Shown here: one piece after another, positions 11,901 to 22,559 of the stretch | How the letters are laid out: each line of letters opens with the position of its first letter | Numbering within the stretch: position 1 is the stretch's first letter | Origin: Nelumbo lutea | Taxonomy: Eukaryota > Streptophyta > Magnoliopsida > Proteales > Nelumbonaceae | Assembly (NCBI GenBank): GCA_022828595.1 | Contig: JAKGHH010000001.1 | Coordinates: 140,635,017-140,699,016 of the forward strand | Direction of reading: 5' to 3' | Length of the DNA stretch: 64,000 nucleotides | The notes under the pieces: model-generated | The model's input: only the letters and a program-made list of their open reading frames with translations | Databases searched by the model: none | Told to the model about the DNA's origin: nothing | Translations under genes and position numbers: made by a program

Positions 11901-13062
11901 GAGTATATATTCAGAAGGCCTGCCTAACTGCCTAACATGTGTTTAGAAGACTACCCTAGTAAACTAGCAAATGAAATTTGTGTACAAAACAGAGTGATTG
12001 CATATAAACTTTCCAAGAAGAAAACATTTATAAATAATTTTCTCTAGTAAGGAATATAGCATCCTTCTGCCATGATTATTAGTCACTGGAGGGGGTGCTG
12101 CTATATTAGAAACTTCTAAAGAAAATTTGTTCTCTTATTCTATTTAACTACATAAACCCTCTCCATTCTTTCCAAGAAGAAAACATTTATAAATAGTTTT
12201 CTCTAGTAAGGAATATAACATCCTTCCGCCATGATTATTGGTCACTAGAGGGGGGTGCTATATTAGAAACTTCCAAAGCAAAATTGCTTTCTTATTCTAT
12301 TCAAGTACATAAAACCTCTCCATTCTTTCTACTAGCAGTGGTAGTTGCAATGATGATGCCCTTCATAGCCAGTATTGCCTCAGAATAGTATCATGCAAGA
12401 AGACAAGCTTGCTTGACTTGCAGATATTTGCTTGCATGTTCCTTTGAAAGGTTTATTTACTTTTGAGCTTCAATCTTCGAAGAGTTTTGGCACTTAAATT
12501 TCAACAATTTCTGTAATAATTAGAACAGCATCTTTTTTGTATACCAAATGATGAATAGTAAAGGCCAAAAATGTTTCATAGAGAGAGCTACAGGGCCCAT
12601 GTCGCTCCCAATCTCCTATACTTTTTCCACTGAAACAATTATACCTTACCTATGAAAAAAAAGTGCATTATACAAAAAGGAGAAACTGAAGAATATATAT
12701 AATCTGTTAAAACATTTCCATTCACAGAGCAAAACACTTATAGACGTGCTTACCAAAACCAAAAAGCAAAAAAAAAAAAAAAAACAATTGAAACCAAGAA
12801 CCGAGGCATACAGAATTTATAGGTGCTAAGGAGTGCCGCTTCAAGCATTGCTTTGAAGTCNNNNNNNNNNNNNNNNNNNNNNNNNNNNNNNNNNNNNNNN
12901 NNNNNNNNNNNNNNNNNNNNNNNNNNNNNNNNNNNNNNNNNNNNNNNNNNNNNNNNNNNNAGAACAAGTGGTCTTCAATGCAATAGACAGTTGGAGAGAA
13001 CCTTTCTGTGTTCTGTAAGGTAATGCTTTCTGTTGCATTTTTTATCTCGTTGTGGCTGAAAC
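8908..13062 (-). CDS. partial multi-exon gene for an acidic, Ser-rich protein
   Basis: Splice-compatible minus-strand exons read as one chain. Exon a (13062-12812, crossing the assembly gap) contains GFSHNEIKNATESITLQNTE and ends in ...LLSTYKF. Exon b (11354-11278) carries DEEGPSVSDPVHGYSNTNEK. Exon c (10640-10157) and exon d (10044 to about 9807) are acidic and Ser/Glu-rich. Phases agree across a-b-c-d: exon a ends phase 1 at donor GTATGC, b joins c in phase 0, and c joins d in phase 1. Likely later exons are about 9605-9511 (LKACVSAETFLRCVENAIYI) and about 9000-8908 (KGKSSLTKDKKDGPSLEFW, stop TGA), but their joins do not phase cleanly. An optional exon may lie at 10842. The true 5' end is not in view. 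There is no recognisable domain; the length of low-complexity acidic sequence suggests an intrinsically disordered region. Function unknown. Confidence 0.55.
9119..9372. mobile_element. MITE-like inverted-repeat element in a gene intron
   Basis: The left end GGCTCTATTTGTTTTGCAC is the inverted counterpart of the right end GCACTGCAAACAAACAAGACC (one gap), and the subterminal ACTAGTACAAATGCA / GCATCAGTACAAATG also pair. The GG(C/T)CTTGTTTG start is Tourist-like, but the flanking bases do not give a clear TAA/TTA duplication. Confidence 0.5.
12011..12329. repeat. two-copy tandem duplication, 159-bp period
   Basis: The segment starting TTCCAAGAAGAAAACATTTA at 12011 is repeated at 12170 with a few substitutions, for example CTTCTGCCATG versus CTTCCGCCATG. 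Both copies end in CTCTCCATTCTTTC. It lies in an intron of the acidic-protein gene. Confidence 0.85.
12861..12960. other. assembly gap (100 N)
   Basis: Exactly 100 unknown bases, the usual placeholder for a gap of unknown size. It lies inside exon a of the minus-strand acidic-protein gene, so that exon is incomplete. Confidence 0.99.
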
Positions 13063-13358
13063 CTGTATTAAAGAAAAAGAAGGTTAGATAGTAAGTTTGA
13101 AGGACTATATTCTCTCTTGGGAATACCAATGTTCCTTATTTCTAAGTTGTACAACAATATGTAACCATATGTCGTGTGGAATCAGCATAGCTCACCGAAA
13201 AGCTTCTTGAATTGTATTTTGATTTGGATTTACTGGAAGCAGGGTACCCATTGGATTCTAGGAAATGGCAACGGGGCAGGTTCGTGGTGGGGATTACATT
13301 CCCCTCCCTGGACCCTGAAGGGGATTATTTCCCCGTCGAAGACCTGAATCCCCGAGAC

Positions 13359-14804
13359 TAGGGGTGTCAATCAACTGGTTTTGGTTTGGATCCAATCCGA
13401 ATCAAACCTTATCAAATTGGATTTGGGACGGTCCATTATAATTATTGGGATTGGGCCAATAAAAAAATAAATTGGTCCTATATTTTTATTGGTTTGAATT
13501 AGACCTAAACCAAATTTCCAATAATCCAATCATGAGGCCAAACCCTTTGTCCAATTTGAAATCAATCGAAACTGAAACCAACATAAAATCACTTTTATGA
13601 AAGTATTTTTTGCGAAAGCACTTTTACAAAAACATTTTTATACAATCACTTTTATAAAAGTACTTTTATGCAAAGTATTTTTATTATGAAAGCACTTTTA
13701 CTAAAAATACTTTTTACAAAAGCATTTTTATAAAAGTACTTTTATGAAAGCACTTTTACAAAATTACTTTTATAAAAGCACTTTAAAAAAATCAACTTTT
13801 TTTATTAATTGGGGCAACTTTTTTACTATTTACAAAAGCATTTTTACAAAAGTACTTTTATGTAAAGCATTTTTTACATAAGAGTAGTTTTATAAAAGCA
13901 CCTATAAAAAATCATTTTAATACGAAGCACTTTTACAAAAGTACTTTTATACGAAAGCACTTTCTGTGAAATGCCACTTATACAAAAACTTTTCTGGAAG
14001 TACTTTTTAATGAAAGAACTTTTATAGTACTTCTATAAAAGCTTTTTTTGGGAAAAAAAACCACATTTTTTAAAACAAAGGTTAACTTTTTTTTGAATGT
14101 ACTTTTTATAAACACTTCTACGAAAGTAGCTTTTAATAAAAATTACTTTTACGAAAGCCTTTTTATGAAAGTACTTTTATAGAAGTACTGTCTAAGGAAG
14201 TACTTTTTGAAAAGTGCTTTTACAAAAGTACTTTTACAAAAGCACTTTTCTCAAGTACTTTTCTCGAAACACTTCTACGAAAGTACTTTTATAAAAGTAC
14301 TTTTTTCCTACGAAAGTGTTTTTCTCAAGTACTTTTAATGAAAACACTTTTACGAAAATACTTTTATAAAAGTACTTTTATGAAAGTACTTTTACAAAAG
14401 CACTTCTACAAAAGTACTTTTATAAAGTCTATGGAAGTACTTTTCAAAAAGTGCTTTTACAAAAGTGCTTTAATACTTTTATAAAAGTACTTTTATAAAA
14501 GTACTTCTTACAAAAGCACTTGTTTGAAGTACTTTCAATAAAGTGCTTTTGTAAAAGCACTTTTATGAAAATATTTTTATCAAAGTATTTTTACAAAAAG
14601 TGCTTTTTTCAATGCTAAAAATGCTTTTATATAATTTTTGATATCTCATTCGGTTTGGATTGGATCCTATCCATTTACATCTTAATGGATTGGATTGGAT
14701 TTGGTTTGTATTGGATTTGGATTGAATTAGATCCAGTCCATTTATAAGTGGACTCACATTGGACAGGATTAGGTTGGACGAAATCCGTCCAATTGACACC
14801 TCTA
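13359..14804. mobile_element. hAT-like element nested in another, perfect 8-bp TSD
   Basis: The ends are TAGGGGTGTCAATCAACTGG and CGTCCAATTGACACCTCTA, inverted copies of TAG(G/A)GGTGTCAAT. CCCGAGAC is present at both 13351-13358 and 14805-14812. Subterminal segments carry repeated TTGGATTTGGA words on the right and the mirrored TCCAATCCGAATC on the left. The central 1 kb is a simple quasi-palindromic array (listed separately). No coding sequence. Confidence 0.8.
13590..14630. repeat. array of AAAAGTACTTTTATAAAAGCACTTTT-like units (about 1 kb)
   Basis: Dozens of degenerate units of roughly 13-16 bases alternate (A)AAAG(T/C)(A/G)CTTTT with TATAAAAG or TACAAAAG spacers. Each unit is close to self-complementary, so the array reads similarly on both strands and could fold into many hairpins. 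It is confined to the interior of the element 13359-14804. Unit length drifts and no two units are exact, so it is an old expansion. Confidence 0.85.
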
Positions 14805-15542
14805 CCCGAGACTAAGAGAAAGAGAGACTGAGACTATGGGAGAGAGGGACTTTGGAGAGAAGGAGAGAGAGAGAGGACCATTGCGAGTTGCCGATCGGCG
14901 ACGAAGGAAGATTAATGAACTAGGGTTTTAGTTTGCCAATTCTTTCTTCTGAGTCTTTCTCTATCTCTGTCGACTGGTAGTCGACGATAATAGATGTCCG
15001 ATATGTGACGGGTGATGGTGACGGCGATCGACAGTGATAGACAAAGGAAGAAGAACTAGGGTTCTTTGAGTCCTCTCACCTTTGCTTGTCGAGTGGTAGT
15101 CAAGACTCAAGAGATGGTCTCGAGAGTTTTTTACTTTTTTAGAATGAATAGTTTTTGTCTGTTAAGTTTTAATCTTTTACAAATAAATGAACAATATATA
15201 ATATAATAATATTATATATATACATATATTAATCGGGTCAGGGCCGGGGCAGGGGTAGGGATTGCATTCCCCATCCCTAAACCCGACCGGGGATTCAAGG
15301 ATAGCCCCATCCTAACCCTGACCCCGCCAAAGTACTCCCCATACTCGACCTTGTCGGGTCGAGGAGCCCGGGTACCTGTCAGGGACGGGGAACACTGCCA
15401 TCCCTATTGGATTCAATGGGGGCTTGTATTAGGAGAGGTTTTCAAATCTATAGAAGTCATCTGATGAATTTTGAAAAGGATCAACCAGACACTACATCAA
15501 ATTTTTTATTGGAAATTATAATTGTTAACAAACCAATTGGAG

Positions 15543-15776
15543 CAAGGTTCAAAGTATCGTTATGTATTGGCCCGTATCAGCCGATATGTATCATTCTGGG
15601 ACCCTTCTGATATGCCCCTATAGTGGGTGTATCGGAGGTCTGACCGGTTCAGGGATAGAGAGGTCCTAGACTAGCTCCCCTGAACCAGTTTTGGAAAAAA
15701 AAAGTAAAAAACAAGTATCAAAATGCCCAATATGCCTCCTACCGACGTATCGGGTGTATCAATATTTTGAACCTTG
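15543..15776. mobile_element. hAT-like short TIR element, perfect 8-bp TSD
   Basis: The ends are CAAGGTTCAAAGTATCG and ATCAATATTTTGAACCTTG. AATTGGAG lies directly on both sides (15535-15542 and 15777-15784). The interior carries paired GTATCAGCCGATATGTATC and CGACGTATCGGGTGTATC words. It is the same family as 629-800. Confidence 0.75.
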
Positions 15777-15784
15777 AATTGGAG

Positions 15785-17599
15785 TAACAGTTATACGTTG
15801 TTCCACTGTCTGAAAAAAAGGCTTGAATCCCTTTTGACAAATGTCGAACACAATGGCACAAGACTTTGGTCCAATCTTCCCGGGTAATAACACCCAATTG
15901 GGTTCTACCTCAATAACTGGTTCAAGGTAATCAGATGTCAGTTGGACAACTAGGGTCTGTATTTGTTGAACGTTGAAGAAATTCATGATTTTCATTTGTT
16001 TCATTAATGCTTCAGCGATCTAATCATCTTTGTGAAATAGTTGTTTAGGTAATGTGGGTTCTACAATTTAGATTTGTGGTTGTGGTTGACAATGTTGAAT
16101 GTGGCAGAGATGATTTTTGGTGGAGGGTTGTGGATGCATCATGCATGGACTTTCCATGGGTGATTATTCAATTATCAGCCAATACATAACGCCCTCTCGT
16201 CCTCTCAACGCCGTTAAAATGGATTCTTCCACAGCTTAAGCGGGATGCCAACTCCTATCTTGTTATTTTGCAACTGATGCCCAGGTGACTTCGAGAAGGC
16301 CAATCTAACTAGAACCTAGAGGAGCCTAGGCTGAGCGGCCTTCTCCTAGTCACACAACTACCGTCGCCGTCGGGCCCAAAGTTAGTCCTAGTGGCAGGTC
16401 TATGATTAATGCTCTTCAACTTTTCAACTTTAGTCAGATCTGGCGAATCACTACATGGGCCAGGCTTGTTCTCACCGTTAGTTGAACCTGGCCAATGTTG
16501 TACCCTATCCAATGGGCCTAATTTTTAGGCACCCATATAGGTTATTTCCTTTTCTGTACTAGTAATGTTTATATTTACACCTTGAGCCTGCTCCTCAATC
16601 TATGCACTCCCAATCTTTGATCGCGCTGTCAATTCAAAGATTCAAGGAATTTATTATTTTTTGGTATTCCATTAAGGGTTGTTTTGTAAAATTATGACAT
16701 GAAATAATTTATAACACTATAATTCATAGTTGCTCTCAATTGTAGATAAGTGTGTCCATCGGACTAGTATATACTTAAAGTGACATTCTTGTGGATTATA
16801 TTTTTTGATTTCATGTATCTTATGTATATTTTATGGAAGATTTACACAATCTATCATAAATATCTAATTTTTACATTTTATATGATAAATAAATTGAAAA
16901 AAAATGCATCAATATGTAAACAATAATTGCATTTTTTTAAATAATTAAAAAATATTATTTTAAATATTAAAAAATATATATTTTTTAAATATTATTTTAT
17001 TGATAAAATATTAAAATTTTAATATTTAAATAATGAAAAAAAGAGTTGAAAAGGAGAATCATTGGACTTGTGTTAGAATTAACATTAAAAATTATTATTT
17101 TATTGATAAAATATTAAAAAGTATTAAAAGATTAAATAAAATGAGTAATTGGATCAATGTAATGCATGTGTTACATTGAAACTTTCCCACAAACTGTCCA
17201 CACCATAGTGTGGCCCGTCCCTATTCACACTATTTTGTGAACGGGGACCATCCACATAGCAAAACATCATATTTTATCGTGGACGTGACCAAAACGGTCC
17301 CGTCCACGATATTTATACACTACCGAACACCACCTAAAAGTTTGGTTTTAGCTTTTTTCTCCCATATCTTAAAGCTTGAAGGTCAGAAGATCTATGAAAA
17401 AAGAAAAAAAAAACTTGAAGGAGCCAAATTATTGATAATTAAGAGGTTAAGTGTGTGTTTATTGATTGTTATTGGTAGTTTTACTGTTTCGTCTGGTTCA
17501 CAAATGCGCCATGGTGGTAATGGGCATCCAACATGTTACTGTTGGTTTTGAATGTTATTCTAGAACCAACAAAATTGCCTTTTTTTAGTGCAAATTTTT
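15785..17599. other. intergenic, no gene recognised
   Basis: A minus-strand frame at 15759-16004 (VIEVEPNWVLLPGKIGPKSC) is open, but it starts inside the neighbouring TIR element and shows no known domain. A very AT-rich tract covers about 16800-17170. GGACGGG-type inverted words at about 17190-17315 hint at another small element without clear borders. Confidence 0.4.
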
Positions 17600-20500
17600 A
17601 TAATTTTCGATAAAGTTGTGTTTGGAAACAATGCAAATAAGTGTGAATGCAAATATGTAGAAATGGTCCATATAAATTGCAAAGTTGGGTTAGTTTTGCA
17701 CTAACAAATTTACCTTCTTACCAAACAAACTTTTAGCTGTAATGGATGCAAACACGAATTCCAATAAAGGATATGCTTTTTTTTATCAAAAGTTCACTTA
17801 ATGCAAATTTACTTCTTTTTTTATGGTTGCATTTGGTTGCAAGGCAAACGCAAAAATGTACACTACATGTTTACCCATTTTTTTGTTCATGAATGCAAAT
17901 ACGGTTCACATTTTAAACCAATTTTGCATTCATCTTGTTTGTTTGAAATCGGTGCAAAGTGTGGGCCCATCATTAAATGTTCCAACTATTTTATGCTCCA
18001 ATGCCTTAACTTTGGTAAAAAAGTTAAACACAAAATTGTATCCAAAAATAGGCATAATAATGTTTTTTTTTTCAGAGTAAAAAAGTGTTAGAAAATATAT
18101 TTTTTCACTGATAATCATTACTTTTTTATGTATCAAATAAATGCTCGCAAACGTGAATTGGGGTACATAAATACCTTGGTTTGGCGTTTGTATCGCAAAC
18201 AAAAGGAGCCTATTGATATACTTTTATATCTTACTATCAATATAAATATGCATTAGTCTGTCATTTGTCAATGCATAAATGTAATATTGTCAAACACTGG
18301 CAAAAATAAACTAGAGTGCAAATTTACCTTAAACTGAGATTTACACTCCATTTGCATCATTTCCAAATGCACCCTAAGGAAACATGATTTTCTATGTAAA
18401 ATTATATGGTGTTTCGCCTACCAACATAGAGGTTCAGTCATTATCAATCATAATGTATGTAAATAATGGCACAATAATGAAAGTACAAAGTTAAATTGTG
18501 AAAGTATATATATAGACGAGTCATACCATCAATGTTTACATGTTTTTAGTTTTGAAAATCAATATTCATATAACATGGTTCCAAAAATGAACCATGAATA
18601 GAAAAGTGTCTTTTGTGTTGTTTGGTTTAAAATAATTCATTGTCGTGGTATGATTTTGGAACCATAGAACCTTGAACTGTACCCGAAAATAAACCAGCCC
18701 ATCCTTTTTCATAGCCATGAACTTAACACCACCTAGACTGCCCATAAAAACAAATGAATATACAAGGTTTTGCACGTTCATATTTGTATTCACCCTCTTC
18801 CTAAACTGAGCCTCAGTTTGGTATGAATACAAATACAAATATATATGGTACAAAGCTTGTATTTTTGTATTTCTAAACCTCGTATTTATACTCTACATAT
18901 TTGCATTTATATTCTTTTCAAATTGAGCCACACTCCATTTGAGAAGAATGCAAATACAGATATGTAAGGTTCATGTAAATGAACATTTTTATTTGCAGTG
19001 AACATATTTTTGTATTTGCACTTTTCCTAGATGAACTCAGAACTGGATACAATTTTTATGCTTGGTTCAGATTTGCATTTATTTGTTTGTAACTATTATT
19101 TACACTTCTATCTGATGCAAAATTTGCATTTTTTGTTCCATTTGTACTCTTTGGCATTACAAACTTTGTATACCTAAAATTGATGCAAAATTTTCATAAC
19201 CTCACCCTTCCTTGATTGTATCTCTTATTAGGTGGTGATTACATTCTTTTACTTTAATCACTCTCCCAAATGAACAACCTACCTCCTACCTCTATTCTAT
19301 TTCATATAAAGTGAGTTGGGGGTAGCCTATTCCCTACCCCCATAACACCCCTTATCCTATTTCATTAGATCCAGGTTGTAATATGGTTTCAAAGGATGAA
19401 CTAGATATGAACAATCCAATAAGGTTTCATTCTTGAACAAAATTCCATTTTTTGATTTATTTTATCTATTCCATTACCAAAATAAGGGATTATATGTTAC
19501 ATGCTATTTTGAATCAAAAGAGTGATTTCAAGAAATGACAGATCTATTCACTCTATCAATAAATTGTATCAGAGGTTTAAAAGTATTAATATGATATTCT
19601 TGATGTAGAGTGTGTCGTATTCATATCAAAAGCCATGGATATAAGATATGCCATGACTAGATACCTATTTCATGAGTTGTATGTATTAGCATGGTATGCA
19701 TTTGTATCAAGCCATATCACATTGTATTGATGAATACGATTTAATACGCATCAATATGAAAGCTTATCATGCCTAGTTTGATGAAATTGGGTATTTAATG
19801 ATTTGGGGTTGTTTTTGAACTTCGATAAAAATTAACCATTACCGTTATAAAAACTAAAATAGAAAAAATAATTTAAAATTTAATTTCCCTAAAATTTTAA
19901 TAAAAAATAAAAAATAAAAATATTTTATATGTTTTATTTTACATATAAATTATATTTTAAAAATGAATACATATTTATCATTTGAATAAAATATAGTTAT
20001 TTATGTAAAATACTGAATAAATAATTTTTTCCAACAAAATTAATAAAGAATGAAAAATATAATTATAAAAGCTAAAATAAAAAACTCAAGATTTAATTTT
20101 CCCAAAAAATTTAACAAAAGCTGAAAATTATAAAAATAATTTATCTTATCTACCTTAAATGATTCGTATGTTTTATTTTAGAATTATATGTAAAATATAA
20201 CAATTATATGTTAAAAATGGAAACATGTTTATTATTTGAAAAAATAGAGTTATTATCTATAAAAATACTAAATAAATAAATTTTCTCAAAATTTTAATAA
20301 AAATAAAAATTATAATTACAAAAATTGAAATAGAGTGATAATTATTGTATGATGTGTACATGTTCTAAAGTCCTAGTATTGTTGATTGTAATGTTTCTTT
20401 TCATATAGCCTATTAAAGTGGGCATTTATCATGTGATTATGTCTTATATATTCATAGATAATTTAGCCTTAGATTTGTTTTTGTTAATGTATTTATGTGG

Positions 20501-20926
20501 TTTGTATGCATTTCCCTAATGTATCCAAGCTTTGATCCTTGTTAGTGCTTTACCAATAAAGCCAAGTGGAATCTTCATATAAAGTGAGATTACATTATTT
20601 CTGTAAGTTTGCTTCAGGAACAAACCAAATGAAACCTATCTTGAATCAAAGTGAACTAAAATTTACAGTCATGCTTTTGCACTCATGCAAAAGAAATTTA
20701 CATCATAAAACAAATTGAGCCTAGGGAAGAGTGCAAATGCAAATATGTAGTGCATTTTGGTCCAAGTAAATGCAAAGTGGTCTAATTTTGCATTGATAAA
20801 TTTGCTTTATTGTCAAATAACTTTTAGGCTTAGTTTGGAAAGTGTACAAATACATACAAAATAATACAAATGCAACGTTTTGCACTCTACATGTTTGTAT
20901 TTGAACTTCTTCTTAATTGAGTCTTA
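17600..20926. repeat. degenerate cluster of TGCAAAT-rich MITE fragments
   Basis: Segments related to one another recur. One around 17630-17740 resembles 20725-20835 in direct orientation. The terminus at about 18120-18209 (ends GTATCGCAAACAAAAGGAGCC) is an inverted copy of the left terminus of the intact element at 20927. Words such as AATGCAAATATGTAG, TGCATTTGTAC and TTTGCATT are frequent. It appears to be several eroded, mutually nested Tourist-like copies plus AT-rich sequence at about 19850-20330. No gene recognised. Confidence 0.5.
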
Positions 20927-21146
20927 GGCTGCATTTGTTTGTAATACAAACGTCAAACTAGGTATTTATGTACCCCTATTCGGATTTTGTGAGTGTTTGT
21001 TTACCATACAAAAGTAAAATGATTAAGAGGGGAAAAATGTTTTTTTTTTTTTTTTTGACATTTTGGTATTGTGAGGAGAGTGCAATAATGTATCCATTCA
21101 ATGGAACACACTTGTACTCTTACGATCTTGATGTAAGTAGATTTAC

Positions 21147-21208
<62 letters not shown>

Positions 21209-21448
21209 GATAGATAGATGGAGAGAGAGAGAGAGAGAGAGACCACCATAGAACTCTTTATGTCGATTTTAAACAAACAAGAAGAGAACAAATTGGGTTT
21301 ACAAATGCAAACCATTTTGCATTTATGAACCAAAGAGAATGTATCACAAAGCAATACAACCTTAATTGCTATGGATGTAAGCACGAATTCTAATGTGAAA
21401 TATACCTTTACATATGAATTTTACTCTCATTTTAAATACAAACATGCC
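20927..21448. mobile_element. Tourist-like MITE with TTA target duplication
   Basis: The left end GGCTGCATTTGTTTGTAAT and right end TTTTAAATACAAACATGCC are imperfect inverted copies. TTA directly precedes (20924-20926) and follows (21449-21451), as expected for PIF/Harbinger-derived MITEs. It contains the (TTA)n microsatellite. A homologous terminus is at about 18120-18209 in inverse orientation. Confidence 0.6.
21148..21206. repeat. (TTA)n microsatellite followed by (GATA)/(GA)n
   Basis: About 19 TTA units run unbroken, followed by TAGATAGATAGATG and (GA)n to about 21242. The polyleucine open frame here is an artefact of the repeat. Confidence 0.95.
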
Positions 21449-21465
21449 TTAAAATTTGTTAAAAC

Positions 21466-21743
21466 CATGGCTTTTAAAACCGAACCAGTCAGGGGTCCGG
21501 TTACTGGGTCGAATGGCCCAACTGTTTGAACCAAATGCTCGATCCATTTTGACAGAAAAATTAAAAAGTCTCAAAAAAAAAAGGTCAAAACTGTTTGAAC
21601 CGTTAACTGCCCAGTTCAGCAGTGACCAAAATCAACGGTTTTGGGAGAAAATCCAGTTTTTAGGGAAAACGGAACTGATCAGATGACCAGTTCCCGGTTT
21701 TTCCAATCCAACTATCCTGTCCGATCCGGTTTTGAAAATCATG
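21466..21743. mobile_element. hAT-like non-autonomous element, perfect 8-bp TSD
   Basis: The ends are CATGGCTTTTAAAACCGAAC and GATCCGGTTTTGAAAATCATG, inverted copies. GTTAAAAC occurs at 21458-21465 and 21744-21751. The interior is rich in AACCGGTT-type words. Same family as 300-590. Confidence 0.75.
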
Positions 21744-21751
21744 GTTAAAAC

Positions 21752-22361
21752 TATCAATCTTACCAAATATCATCAAAATTCAACGAGAGTTCATATATGC
21801 ATACGAATCAGATTTACACTATTCCCTATAAGGCCCATAGTGTTTATATTCCCTATATACATATATACATATGAAGCACATTTACACTATTCCCCAAGCC
21901 CAAATTACCTAGCATTGTCATGCTCACATTTTCTATTCTATATCTCAAATTCAAATTCTGGTGCGCTCTCAATATTTATTAATTGAGATGAAAATCAAGG
22001 AAAGAAACAATGGGTCCGACTATGATATGAAAAACCATACCATATCTAAAACCTCTATTACTCCACGTATATAGCAGTTACCGAATTTATTTAAGTAACT
22101 GGTAATTATTTTTTATATATTAATTAAAATTTAAAACACTCTTTAACTTATCCATAACCAAATTCTCATTACCCATTCTTATCTCCTTAGAATTCCCTCT
22201 TGTGGTCGAACTTCTCCTTTTGAAATTGTAAATCCATAATTGGATTATGGATTTGACCCAAGGATTTGGATTTGGTGAATACATACCCCAGGATTTATGC
22301 GAGTCAAAATAATGTTAGATTGAACTTTAATCACCTTTCCATTGTCAACAACCTAATCATT
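21752..22361. other. intergenic, no gene recognised
   Basis: AT-rich sequence without a recognisable exon, repeat border or RNA gene. Confidence 0.4.
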
Positions 22362-22559
22362 TTATGTATACTGTTTCAAAATAATATTGTCATCCTTATA
22401 GTGCTTAACCTCTGCTAACATGCCAGCAATGCATTTTAAGGCATCAATTCGATCCTTAAATGATCGCATTGTATTTACAACTACAAGTGTTTCATCAAGA
22501 TCAAATACCATGCCAAGACATGTAAGATTTAGCATGACAAGACAAGAATTGTAAAGCAC
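22362..22559 (-). pseudogene. fragment of a CTD-phosphatase-like (CPL1/CPL2) gene
   Basis: The minus-strand frame reads [20 protein letters not shown], then [11 protein letters not shown], then [20 protein letters not shown]. This matches the N-terminal part of plant RNA polymerase II C-terminal-domain phosphatase-like proteins, whose catalytic DLDETL motif is preserved. Relative to the family, a stretch between DALK and AGMLAEV is missing, and no upstream or downstream domains follow. It is therefore a short gene fragment, probably dead. Family identification is from memory of the CPL1 N-terminus. Confidence 0.7.

Larger units (their letters stand above)
13259..15406. mobile_element. hAT-like element, perfect 8-bp TSD, host of a nested element
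   Basis: The left end is TAGGAAATGGCAACGGGGCA and the right end is ACGGGGAACACTGCCATCCCTA (inverted, TAGGGATGGCAGTG-type). TTGGATTC flanks both sides (13251-13258 and 15407-15414). Subterminal regions are rich in GGGGAT and CCCCG words (ATTCCCCATCCC, CCCCGTCG) on both sides. The interior is interrupted by the element 13359-14804 plus its duplication. The rest has no gene. Confidence 0.75.

Noticed and set aside
13590..14630. CRISPR-like regularly spaced repeats
   Set aside because: Units are short, degenerate and contiguous without unique spacers, and the sequence is a plant nuclear TE interior.
15759..16004. 81-aa minus-strand ORF (VIEVEPNWVLLPGKIGPKSC)
   Set aside because: It begins in unique sequence but terminates inside the TIR element at 15543-15776 and shows no domain or splice context.
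20968..21213. Polyleucine membrane peptide
   Set aside because: Artefact of the (TTA)n microsatellite.
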